From assembly GCA_022592445.1 (NCBI GenBank), contig JABYQR010000451.1, positions 1 through 32,497 of the forward strand: 32,497 bases of DNA, read 5' to 3'. Source of the stretch: Cytidiella melzeri. Lineage: Eukaryota > Basidiomycota > Agaricomycetes > Polyporales > Irpicaceae. Position 1 is the stretch's first letter. Each line of letters opens with the position of its first letter. Made by a program: the position numbers and the translations under genes. This document shows, piece after piece, positions 10,234-19,189 of the stretch. The notes under the pieces are model-generated. The model ran no database searches, had not been told where the DNA came from, and saw only the letters and a list, made by a program, of their open reading frames with translations.

Positions 10234-10611
10234 CAGGGATTGTACTTGCCGCTTGCCGGCCTTGCTAACGCTAGTCTACTATATTTCAACACCATTAAGA
10301 AGGAGATGCATGTCAAACAATCCTTATCTCCATGCTCTACTCCACAAACTTGTTTTAATTCTGTGCTCACAGCCATTGTTGCACTTCAAACAATACAGCA
10401 CATCCCCCTTCTTTCATGAACGATTGTGTGCTCCAGTGAAGACAAACCACCAAATTACTAAACATTACTCATTGAAGAAGCTATTCCCAACAAAATTATT
10501 TGTTCAGGCTGCTACCAGCACCAAGTTTACTCACAAATCTGGCTCAAAAAGTAATATCTCATTCAATCTTCAGAAATTGTACTTGCCGCTTGCCGGCCCT
10601 GCTAATGCTAG
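10234..10611 (+). repeat. Two 3' termini of HINE in tandem
   Basis: The 3' module (subterminal inverted repeat, ACTTGCCGCTTGCCGGCC, then CTAG) occurs at 10234-10274 and again at 10574-10611. The 337 bp between the two CTAG ends (10275-10611) is a second copy of the last part of the element, starting at the segment containing TTCAACACCATTAAGAAG. Tandem 3' ends are expected when a rolling-circle element reads past its terminator. Confidence 0.6.
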
Positions 10612-11447
10612 TGTGGACCAATTGAATGCAGTGCTGGCTGCTGATGAAACCACATCCAGCTGATGTCTGTGCTGCCTCTCCCCCATTAGGGCTGCAGCAG
10701 GCTGGGTTTTGATTGTAACTCCTGCTTATAGAGCAACTATGGTTGTGAAACTGTGTGGAAGAATCAAAGGCAGTGCTGTAACTGCTGCTTTGAGAGTAAC
10801 CAACAGTTGTGAACTTTGCGGAAAATCAGATGCAGTACTCACTGCTGATGTCGTCACAAGTTTACATTGTGCAAGAATCTAGGGGTTGAGAAGTTGTAGT
10901 TACCTTCCAAAGTGGTGGTAATCCTTGCTCAGAGCCAATACCATCTGTGGCATGTCTTCCAATTGTATTCCCTGTTCCGTGAGCAAGCGATGTCTGTAGA
11001 TTGCTGCACATGTACCTGACCAGAATTTGACATAATTTACCAGCAGGAGTGGAGTTTGAATCAGAGTCTGGATGACTTTGTTCAGTTGACTGGCCATAAC
11101 ATGCTGAATTTCACTTCAATTGACAGGATGTTTGTACCAGGATGTTGCCACAAGATAGGGCTATCCAATGGTGTCTTATATGTACAAATCTGTACCCATA
11201 TGCAGTCTGTAAAAATCCTAAACTGCATTTTTATTGCAAAAGTGATCTGATACCCAGTTATGAAGGGCTGATAACAAGGCCAGTGTGATGCCATCAGCTG
11301 TAGTTATCTTTTTGCTATTGACACTGTTACTGTCTGTATTCTACCATAAAATGTTCACAATCTAGTGGACCAAAAGGTCACATATGAAAAGGCATCAATG
11401 TGCTGGAGCACCCTGGAAGAATTCTTCTCCATTCTTCAGGAGTTGTG

Positions 11448-12360
11448 ATGGTTGTGAAGCTTGACGGAACAATCAGATGCCATGGTCACTGCTGATGCAA
11501 CCACAGATTTGCATTGTCCAACAACGTAGGGATTGAGGGTGTTTTGTTAGCTTCCAAAGTACTGGTAAGCCTTGCTCAAAGCCAATAATGCTTGTAGCAT
11601 GTCTCCTGATTGTATTTCTTGTTCAGAGAGCAAGCAATGTCTTTAGATTGCTGTACATGTACCTTACCATAAAGCAACATCATGTGCCAGTAATAGTGGA
11701 GTTTGAATCTAAGTCTGAGTGCCATTCTTCAGTAGACTGACCATAAATTGCTCAGCTCCGCCTCAGCTGACAGGATTTCTTGTGATTGTAACTTCTGCTT
11801 AACGACAAACTAGTGGTTGTGAAACTTCATGAAACAATCAGATGCAGCGCTCATCACTGATGCAACCACATCCTGTTGATGTCTGAACTGCCTCATCCCC
11901 ATTGAACTGCCACAGGCTGTGTTCTGACTGTAACTCCTGCTTAGTAAGCAATCAATGGTTGTGAAACTTTGTGGAACAATCAGATGCAGTGCTTACTGCT
12001 GATGCAACCACATCCTGTTGATGCCTGAACTGCCTCATCCCCATTGGAACTGTCACAGGCTGTATTCTGACAGTAATTCTTGCTCAGGGAGCAATTGATA
12101 TTTGTGAAACTTTGTTGAACATTCAGTTGCAGTGCTCACTACTGGTGCCACAGAAGAACAATGTGCTCCCAAGATATAGGAGTTGTAGATGTCTCGTCAG
12201 AATAAGCTCCCAAAAACTGCTATTTCTTGTTCACAAAGCAATAATGTTTGTGGATTGCTGTACAAACTTTGTACATTGGTGTACATGGCTACAACATATT
12301 TGGGTGCCTGGCCAGGATATGACATCATAATGCTCTTGTGCCAGCAAGTACAAGAGCACT
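11448..12360 (-). mobile_element. Older HINE relics
   Basis: Diverged HINE interior without clear termini. 11460-11750 matches the non-satellite part (AGCTTCCAAAGTACTGGTAA, GCAAGCAATGTCTTTAGATT). About 11770-12120 holds roughly 2.5 satellite units. 12150-12360 again resembles the non-satellite part, but with heavier divergence and small indels. The pieces are out of the order seen in HINE-1, so at least two old copies are present. Confidence 0.5.
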
Positions 12361-13185
12361 GTTGTTTACAGCCAGACAAATCTTTCCAAGACTCACAATG
12401 CAGACCACTCTTAAGCACACAGCTGGAGGTGTTTCAGGTCCTGATTGATGTTCCTACCATAACAGGTAAAGTAATTTCTGCCATGTGGGCATTTAAGAAC
12501 AACTCACTCCTTATAGCAGCACAAGCATGTTTCATGAGCTCAAAACATGCAAATGTGCCTCTGCCATATGCATGTTGTCTGTCTGTAAGCACTGCACATG
12601 TGATGCAGGTCCTTTGGTACCACTGTACTGTATCATTGATATATTGCTCCATAACATGTTCCATCATATTTTGAAGCATGCAAGTGTGGCTCTGCCATGT
12701 GCATGCTGTTTGATTCATTAGCACTGCACATGCATCAGCACTGCACATGAGCTGCAGCATATGTAAGGTCCCTTGCACTCAAGGATGCATCCTTACCTTA
12801 CCATACTCCCATCACCCCAGTCTTTTCCTTGCTTCAGCACTGAACGGTCAGTACATTGTCATCCATAATGCAGTTGCATTGAGACACTGTGCTGAGATTG
12901 TTTTTATAGCTAGCAGTCTGACTGTGCCATCTTCTGATCTTCCTCAGACACACCTCCATTACTCCAAGCTTTGCCATTACTTCAGTGGTGGTCAGTCATG
13001 ACATCCGTGCACCTGGCTTGGGTTGCTATGCTAAAAATGGTTTTACAGCTGGCCATCTCACTTTACCCTTTCAAGATTGCCCTTTGACATTCAATACTGT
13101 TATGCAGTTCTCAACCTCTCTCATTCTTCTTGCCACTGTTTTCACAGGCACAGTTCATATGATGATTGTATCTGCCACCTTGTGC
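12361..13185. other. Unique sequence with a local duplication
   Basis: Not part of the recognised elements. A GCATG-rich segment is imperfectly duplicated at about 12540-12615 and 12675-12745 (CATGCAAATGTGCCTCTGCC resembling CATGCAAGTGTGGCTCTGCC, each followed by AGCACTGCACATG). Splice-like ends occur (CAACAGGTAAAG near 12460, TTTTCACAG at 13149), so it may contain upstream exons and introns of the ORF that ends at 13578. I could not assemble a convincing gene. Confidence 0.3.
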
Positions 13186-13578
13186 GACAGAAGAGAGTCC
13201 CACTCTCCAGTTTATCCTGGCAACCTCGACAAGGAGAGGCGCAGTGGAAATGAAGACATCTCCAACTTAATTCCTGCACACTTCCAGCGTCTTCCTGCTG
13301 ACTTCAACGTCGATCCAGAAGTGGCAGCGAGAACTCAAAGAGAGCTGAAGTACTTCAGTTCACAAAAGCAAGCATCTGGTGTCAGCTTTGATATGAAGGC
13401 CCGAGAACAGGACAAAATTGCCAAGTTAACTGACAATTCTGAGATCCGGGAGAAGGCAAAAGAACTTGCTGCACAGTATAGGTCACAAGCAGATCTTCAG
13501 TGGAGCATAGCAAAAGAATGTGATGGGTTAGACAGATATTGGACAGACTTAGCATTTCCCAAGATTGAGGGACAGTAA
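13186..13578 (+). CDS. Hypothetical protein, C-terminal exon
   Basis: Not recognised. This is the coding-looking end of a frame open from 12985 to the TAA at 13576-13578. The N-terminal part of that frame is unlike protein and ends at acceptor-like AG sites near 13149 and 13190, so I place an exon start around 13186. The encoded tail is hydrophilic and probably helical, with runs such as DMKAREQDKIAKLTDNSEI and EKAKELAAQYRSQADLQW, rich in K/E/D/A/Q. There is no signal peptide, membrane segment or catalytic motif. The stretch is single-copy in the window and lacks stops over 130 codons. It may be the 3' end of a host gene whose 5' part was displaced by the HINE relics at left. Confidence 0.4.
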   Translation, partial: DRRESHSPVYPGNLDKERRSGNEDISNLIPAHFQRLPADFNVDPEVAARTQRELKYFSSQKQASGVSFDMKAREQDKIAKLTDNSEIREKAKELAAQYRSQADLQWSIAKECDGLDRYWTDLAFPKIEGQ

Positions 13579-13921
13579 TACTGCCCAGAAACCACAATAA
13601 TAGTTAGCTTTGTCTTGACTCGTTACCTCTTGTAATATACTATTGGTAGCAGGGCCGGCATGTGGCAAGCACTATTCCTGAACTTATTAAGCTGTATCTA
13701 CCACTTCATCTGTAAAGCTTGACAGAAAGATCAAGGCGCTGATTTGATTGTGCCATCACGTACTTCCTTTTGGGAGTGCATCATTGTGTTATATCCACTT
13801 CAATGATTCAGCTTTATCTATAAACATGGGGGCATATGCACAGCATACCTACAAGAGTTGTGTGGAGAATCAATATATCTGCTAACATCACCTTGTTGTG
13901 ATCCATGGCAGTCAAAATAGA
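13579..13921. other. Spacer with an old HINE 3'-end relic
   Basis: Noncoding. 13649-13690 reads GCAGGGCCGGCATGTGGCAA followed by GCACTATTCCTGAA, a diverged version of the HINE tail and subterminal repeat in the same orientation as HINE-3. The remaining bases show no gene or repeat that I recognise. Confidence 0.45.
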
Positions 13922-14812
13922 CTAGTGTTTGCAAGGCCGGCAAGCGGCAAGTACAATTCCTGAAGATTAAATGAAACATTTCTTTTTGAGCCAGATTTGG
14001 AAGTACACTTGATGCTGGTAGCAGCCTGAACAAGTAATTTTATTGGTAATAGCTTCTTTGACGAGTAATGTATAGTAACTTGGTGGTTTGTCTTCAGTGG
14101 AGCACACAATCATTTATGAAGAATGAGGGACTATGCTGTATTGTTTGAAGTGCAACAATGGGTGTGAGCACAGAATCAAAACAAGTTTGTGGAGTAGAGC
14201 ATGGAGACAAAGATTGTTTGACATGCGTTGAGACACTGAGTCACGCTTCAAACTAAGAACAACCTTAAAGACAACACAACCAACCACGAAGTGGCAATAG
14301 AAGTGTAAAGGTGTGGAAGTGCGGAAGTGTTGAAGTGTGCGAGGTGGTCTTAGAGTCCTAGTTTTACCTGTGCTAAAAGGAGCGACAAGGTTTATGATAA
14401 AGTGTATGCACAGGGAGCTAGGTGGGCAACTACCACGCGTATCGCGGGTAAAAGGCTAGTCGGCGCGGTGAAAGCAAAAGAGTTATAGCGCGGCTCCAAG
14501 AGAACACGCGGGAGATGTCGCGACTTGTAGGAAAACGGTGCGCGGAGGGATGCAGAAGATAAACGCAGGCGCAACATGAATCTCGAACACAAAACGCGGT
14601 TGTTGGTGAAGATGAAGTAGTCGCTGTAAAACGCGGGCGCAGTGAAACTGAACGCAGTAAGCTCAATGCAGTGAAGGTGAAACGCAACGCAGTAACGCAG
14701 TAAAATAACGCAGTTAAAAAGCAAACGCAGTATAACAAAGCCGAAAGGAACCGTAAGAGAAAGATAAACTAATGGCGCGCGGGTCGCAGCAGAAGGCTAT
14801 GTGAGATCGCCG

Positions 14813-15340
14813 TCAATTGGACTCGACAGACTGCGCGCGGGGGCGGTAGTGTAGAACAACACCTCCTGAGCGGCGATGCGTATTACAGGCAAATGCGTGG
14901 CCAACGACGACGTTGGTAGAGCTGGTAAGATTGAACTGCACTAGTTCGCACTCGTGATCCTCGCCTTCAAAGTCTGGAGATAGCCAGCAATCTGGGTGTG
15001 GCGCGCACGGGCAATCGCAGTCGAGCGGGACGAAATGTCCTGTACGTAGGGGAATTGGGTGGTCGCTCTGAGTGTTGCAATAGGAGCAGTTATCAAGCGA
15101 GTCCGCAACAGAGGCAACGGACAACGCTGGCGAGGGTGATTTAGGAGTTGATCTCTCAGGGGAGACTGTAGGCGCTGCTGAGGGTTCTGGCGGCAGCGTG
15201 GGCGCGGGGATGATGGGATAATGGCGTAGAACCTCGCGCGGGCGCGGGCGGTAAGGGCAGCGACCGTTGGGTAAGTGGGGAACAGTGGGACAGTAACGGC
15301 AGACTCGAGGCGGGTTGTCGTTGTTAGACGCAGCGGACAT
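14813..15340 (-). CDS. Cys-rich 175-aa ORF of LTR-alpha, copy 2
   Basis: Function unknown. This is the minus-strand counterpart of the ORF at 1530-2057, with the same ATG position relative to the TATA box, 175 codons and the same stop position. The Cys framework is kept (VCRYC at residues 13-17, GRCPY, CSYC near 85-88, HECELVQFNL, FACNTH near 149-154). About 17 residues differ from copy 1, including T-to-N and S-to-L changes in the linker and a D-to-N after CSYC. The near-invariant stretch FVPLDC and the segment from SPDFEGE to QFNLTSS suggest that the C-terminal half is the more constrained domain. Whether it is translated is not known. Confidence 0.5.
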   Translation of the reverse strand: MSAASNNDNPPRVCRYCPTVPHLPNGRCPYRPRPREVLRHYPIIPAPTLPPEPSAAPTVSPERSTPKSPSPALSVASVADSLDNCSYCNTQSDHPIPLRTGHFVPLDCDCPCAPHPDCWLSPDFEGEDHECELVQFNLTSSTNVVVGHAFACNTHRRSGGVVLHYRPRAQSVESN

Positions 15341-15489
15341 AAACGTGGAAGAGGTCGCAATGAGTCAACGCAGAAGAAGCTACAGCTATGGGCGCAAAGA
15401 GACTCCCTCGATGTGAACGCAAAGCATAAAGTGAACTCTGGAAACTGGGGTGGGGATTGATTGATTGTCTACGCGGTACAAGCAACACC

Positions 15490-15499
15490 TTTTTATATA
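15490..15499 (-). promoter_or_regulatory. TATA box of LTR-alpha copy 2
   Basis: TATATAAAAA on the minus strand, 159 bp upstream of the ATG at 15340, identical in sequence and spacing to copies 1 and 3. Confidence 0.62.
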
Positions 15500-16436
15500 C
15501 CCTACTGGCCCTCTCCTAAACCTTTCCTTCTATGTCCTAAACCCAAACGCAAGAGCAAGGAAACGGGGTGGCAGAATACTTCCGTCTGCGGAGGCAAAAT
15601 GCCCAGCAAGTCGACGTCCGGCGGGACACAGCGTTGGTCGACGTGGAGTAGCGGCGCGCGCCCTTGCGCTGAAGAGGCGCCAACCGTCGCGAGCAGGTGA
15701 TGAGGCACCGCCCAGGAGTTGCACAGTGTGGCGTGATAGGAGTCTTCCTGAAACGGGGTCTGCGCGTCAAGTTTCTTCTACCGTTGGTCCGACCCGCGTC
15801 CGAAACTCTTGGTGGCTGGCCAGCCCATGCTCCAATGCAAAAGGGGCGTGTCTGTGAGTCAGAGTTTGGTGCGATTCCTCGGCCTCGGATGTTTCCGGCG
15901 CGTTGCTGCTCCTTGTCAAGTCCTCGGATCCTTGGCGAACTCCTCGTGACCTTGGTGAACTCCTCGTGCCCGTGACACTGGGAAAGTGGAGGGACTTGCC
16001 GCTCAGGATGACGCGGGCCATGCAACTGGCGGGCTGCTGCCGGGTCTCCGCGCCTAGCCGATTTCTGGACGTATCAGCGTCTTCTTCTTAATGGTGTTGA
16101 AAAATAATCTAGATACAATTTGGTGAACTGCAGGAGCAGGGTTACAAGTGATTATGTTATTGAAAGCAAATTGAATAAAACATATAGCATGTAATAGTTA
16201 CTTGCACCTGTGACTGTGTTACCAAGAGAACCTCAGTAAGCAACCCTGTCCCTGGTAAGGATCTTGCCAAGCCATCTGGTCATGAATATTGGCTGCATTA
16301 CGGGCATTTGCTAGTCGTGACACCTTTGATAGGCAACTTGATCTGGGATGAAGTGACTGTACTACAATTAATAAGTTTGGTTGCAGGAAAAGGAGCCATA
16401 CATTGATGAAGGTAGTCACCAATGGTAGCAACACGT

Positions 16437-17265
16437 GAGGTAGACGTTGTGGTAACAGAAGAAAACGTGGCCGCCATGCTTCTTCAAGGAGGCAGTAATA
16501 TGACATTAGTAACATAGAAGCTATTAAGAAAGAACAAGGTAACATCCCAACATCTTCCTTGCGTCCCTGACCGTGTATTGTGCATGTTCATTAACGCACA
16601 TGTTCTCTCTTCAGCTCGTTGTTGCCGTTGTGCACATGTGGAGTTGTACTACGCTAATCACCAGCCTTGTACGTGAACATTTTGTCATCTCTTCATAGAC
16701 TTACACTGTGTGTATACAGTGGTGCTGTGAGTGGTGCCCCATTGCATCAATCTGCTGTGATATCTGCCAAACTGACAAAGTGACAGTATTATTCCCTATC
16801 TGCAGCAATATTCCAGCCACGAGACCCAAGAAGACAAGGCAACTCAAAATTTGCATTTATCATGTCCATGCATGAGAAGAAGTTGCACCATGAGCTGTAT
16901 AAGTGAAGGGACGCTACAGCAAAGGCGGACATGGCAGAGTATGATGACTTTGATGGCAACATCCTGATGCATTATAGAATTGTCGAGCGCATTGTTGAGC
17001 TTGCACACACGTAGAAACGCAACACAGTGCAAGATATACAAGAACATGCAAACTGGTGCTGGGTGCAGCAGTATGGTACCGCTGTTCTCTCCCTGGTGCA
17101 AAAATACTGCCCAAAGCCTCTTACAGTACCTTCCCCTCCCTTCAGCACTGTGCCGCTCGAAACAGGCCAACAAAAAGATAAATCTATACCAGCACATTCA
17201 GATTCTCCCTCAACCTCTACATGACAACCAGTTGCACTTCCAGTATGTGGTGCCTGCGGTTTGAT
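16437..17265 (+). pseudogene. Decayed gene with a zinc-knuckle-like end
   Basis: Product not identified. The upstream exon encodes EVDVVVTEENVAAML and related residues, then a TAG interrupts the frame. A GT-AG intron follows (16539-16614, ends CTTCAG). The better-preserved part (16862-17265) reads MAEYDDFDGNILMHYRIVER then IVELAHT, then NTVQDIQEHANWCWVQQYG and LSLVQKYCPKPL, and ends near CGACGLIGHH, a CX2CX4H zinc-knuckle start. In-frame stops occur at 16904 (TGA), 17012 (TAG) and 17222 (TGA), so the copy is dead. Transposon-related or TFIID-type zinc knuckles have the CGxCGxxGH form, but the rest does not let me choose. It abuts the truncated end of HINE-3. Confidence 0.5.
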
Positions 17266-17440
17266 TGGCCATCACAGTCTGTTCTCGTTACACATTCAGC
17301 TTGATGACGGCTGAGGTTGATCCTACAGAGAATAGCCTGCTATGCCAGAACAAACCTCAAGAGAGATCGGTAGCATAACTTTCAAACTTGTAAGTGTTCT
17401 TGTCACCATTTGACTCGCAGTTTATGTTATAGTGTGCTAA

Positions 17441-17611
17441 TTACAAATCTGCTTTGAAGTCATCTACTCCAAGCTTGTCATTTACATCAACATCCTCTAT
17501 CTTGCCTGCCGTCTCTTCCGTAGAGAGTTTGTTTGTGAGTGTACTCTGTAGCAAGTAAAGCCCGTCATTCATATGACGTTTGAGATCCACCAGACCTTGT
17601 AGTGTTTTCAT
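17441..17611 (-). CDS. Small 56-codon ORF, hypothetical
   Basis: On the minus strand, ATG at 17611 and TAA at 17441-17443. The product begins MKTLQGLVDLKRHMNDGLYL and continues with a charged, probably helical segment (LSTEETAGKIEDVDVNDKLG, then VDDFKADL). Amino-acid composition is protein-like and the frame is uninterrupted. It could be a genuine small protein, an exon of a larger minus-strand gene, or chance. I see no homologous copy in the window and no recognisable family. LTR-C starts about 125 bp upstream of the ATG. Confidence 0.3.
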   Translation of the reverse strand: MKTLQGLVDLKRHMNDGLYLLQSTLTNKLSTEETAGKIEDVDVNDKLGVDDFKADL

Positions 17612-17736
17612 AAATACATACTAGTACTAGCGTCAGCAATGACATGGATAGTCCAACAGAGACCAGATTTTTCCAACAATGTCACAAGTTTACAGCCTGA
17701 AGCGCCTATCTAGAGTGCTTATTTTCCGGCTAGGAG

Positions 17737-18388
17737 TGTTACTGGACCTGACCCTAACCCGGGTCACGTGACATCCTGCCTTATTTATCAATAGTCCAGA
17801 CCCAAACCCTAGACTCAACCTGGAGTGGTTCCAGATCAACCTAGGCTATTGTTCTATTGTTCTCCTTCCATTGTTAGGGATTCCCCAGGGATTCCCCCAG
17901 TTCTTATTGTCCTATTGTCTTTCGTCCATTGTCTTCTGTCTATTGTTAGGGATTCCCCCAGTTTCTATTGTTCTATTGTCTTATTGTTCTATCTCTATTG
18001 TTCTACATACCCTGGTCTTTGACAGCTACCCTGGTCCTTGACAGTTACCCTGGTCCCTTATTGTTGTATTGTTACTCCAGCCCCACAGTTACTCCAGTCC
18101 CTAGTGTGGGAACTTGTGCACAGACCACTCAGACACAGTATATATAGTAGCCCTTACCCTCCCTAGCTCTGCATTTTGACCTCTCTGTCATTTGCACTGC
18201 TAGGTGAGTTACTGCATGTAACTTAGTATCATACCATATTAACTCTGTCATTTGCACTGCTAGTATCTGGCCTCTGTGCCTGCTTGCCTGCTTATCATCG
18301 ACTCTGACCTTGTTGTCGTTGTTGGAGATCCCTTTCCTCTTCCACCATCATACATTCCACCCTTGTTTAGGGTTTAGCAGCATAACAG
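17737..18388 (+). mobile_element. LTR-C, second gypsy-like LTR family (652 bp)
   Basis: Starts TGTTACTGGACCTGACCC and ends TTTAGCAGCATAACA, giving a perfect 5-bp terminal inverted repeat TGTTA/TAACA. Contents are a CACGTGAC motif, CTATTGTTC-type repeats, TATATATAG at 18139-18147, and a 21-bp direct repeat (18183-18203, 18243-18263). It is structurally parallel to LTR-A but not alignable end to end. Flanks (GGAG at left, GCAG at right) are not a clear target duplication. It lies directly left of the HINE-2 tail, whose CTAG is missing. Confidence 0.6.
18183..18263 (+). repeat. 21-bp direct repeat around an intron-like segment (LTR-C)
   Basis: CTCTGTCATTTGCACTGCTAG at 18183-18203 is followed at once by GTGAGT. 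The identical 21-mer at 18243-18263 is preceded by a TTAAC branch-like motif and ends in TAG, an acceptor form. The period is 60 bp. The whole lies 44 bp downstream of the TATA motif, the same geometry as in LTR-A. Confidence 0.5.
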
Positions 18389-19189
18389 CAGTCGCTCCGC
18401 AACAAGCAAGGCTGGCAAGCGGCAAGTACAATTCCTAAAGGTTGAATTAAATATCACTTTTTGAACCAGATTTGGAAGTAAACTTGGTGCTGGTAGCAGC
18501 CTGAACAAGTAGTTTTGTTGGGAATTGTTTCTCTGATGAGTAATGTATAGTAAGTAGGTGATTTGTCTTCACTGGAGCACACAATCATTTATGAAAGAAG
18601 AGGGACTGTGCTGTATTGTTTGAAGTGCAATGATGGGTGTGAGTACAGAATTAAAAAAGTTTGTGGAGCAGAGCATGGAGATAAAGATTGTGTGACATGG
18701 GTCTTCTTCTTAATGGTGTTGAACTATGTAAAATAATCTAGATACAATTTGGTAAACTGCAGGAGCAGGGTTACAAGTGATTATATTATTGACAGCAAAT
18801 TGAATAAATCATATGACATGAAATAATTCATTGCACCTATGACTTTGTTCCCAAAAAACCATCAGTAAACAGCGCTGTTCCTGGTACGGACCTTGCCAAG
18901 CCATTTGGTCATGAGTATTGACTATATATGGGCAATTGCTTTTGGTGACACCTTTGATAGGCAACTTGATCTGGGCTAAAGTGACTGTACTACAATTGAT
19001 AAGTTTGGTTGCAGGAAAAGGAGCCATAAATTAATGAAGGTAGTAGCCAAAGGTAACAAGGGGCTTCATCTATCTTGTCATTGATCTTATGCAGTGTTCA
19101 CTGCTGATTCTAGAAAATTATTGGCTTCAAGAATGAGGGGCTTGAGGGTGTCTCATCAGATCAATTGCTGGTACATGTTACATGTGTCC

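Larger units (their letters stand above)
8343..10611 (+). mobile_element. HINE-5, plus-oriented copy nested in HINE-4
   Basis: The 5' terminus TACAATTCCTGAAGAGTGAA is at 8343, preceded by TT. The satellite array covers about 8940-9515 in reverse sense. The subterminal inverted repeat is followed by the GC-rich tail and CTAG at 10271-10274. The sequence then continues with a second copy of the 3' terminal region, ending with another tail and CTAG at 10608-10611, followed by T. No target duplication is present. The 5' half is almost identical to HINE-1 (reverse complement of about 4200-5771, shared private variants included), while the 3' half shares variants with HINE-2, so the copy appears mosaic. 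Confidence 0.7.
7219..11447 (-). mobile_element. HINE-4, host copy split by HINE-5
   Basis: Minus-oriented HINE. Its 3' tail is at 7219-7255 (GCAAGGCCGGCAAGCGGCATG after a CTAG that has mutated to CTAT on the minus strand). Its degraded 5' terminus is near 11447, where CTTCAGGAGTTGTG replaces CTTCAGGAATTGTA. The left part (7219-8342) carries the 3' half and about 2.5 satellite units. The right part (10612-11447) resumes inside the same 143-bp unit and carries the 5' half. HINE-5 lies between them. Joining the two flanks across HINE-5 gives a normal repeat unit, so the split is a simple insertion. Confidence 0.65.
14229..16076 (-). mobile_element. LTR-alpha copy 2 (1848 bp)
   Basis: Reverse-oriented relative to copy 1. 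Plus-strand ends are TGAGACACTGAG (14229) and GGACGTATCA (16076). It is flanked by the 4-bp duplication GCGT (14225-14228 and 16077-16080). The unoccupied counterpart in HINE-1 near 2922-2940 reads GACATGCGTCTTCTTCTT with one GCGT, which confirms the insertion. It retains the TATA box, the 175-codon ORF and the ACTGCG array. A few CpG-to-TpG/CpA changes are visible relative to copy 1. Confidence 0.72.
13922..16431 (-). mobile_element. HINE-3, 5'-truncated copy holding LTR-alpha copy 2
   Basis: The minus-oriented 3' end CTAG lies at 13922-13925, followed by the tail and the inverted repeat TACAATTCCTGAAGATTAAA. The homologous sequence is interrupted by LTR-alpha copy 2 (14229-16076) and resumes at 16077. 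Homology to HINE-1 stops abruptly at about 16431, within the segment before the satellite array, where unrelated pseudogene sequence begins. Truncation at the 5' side may reflect aborted transfer or later deletion. Confidence 0.65.
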
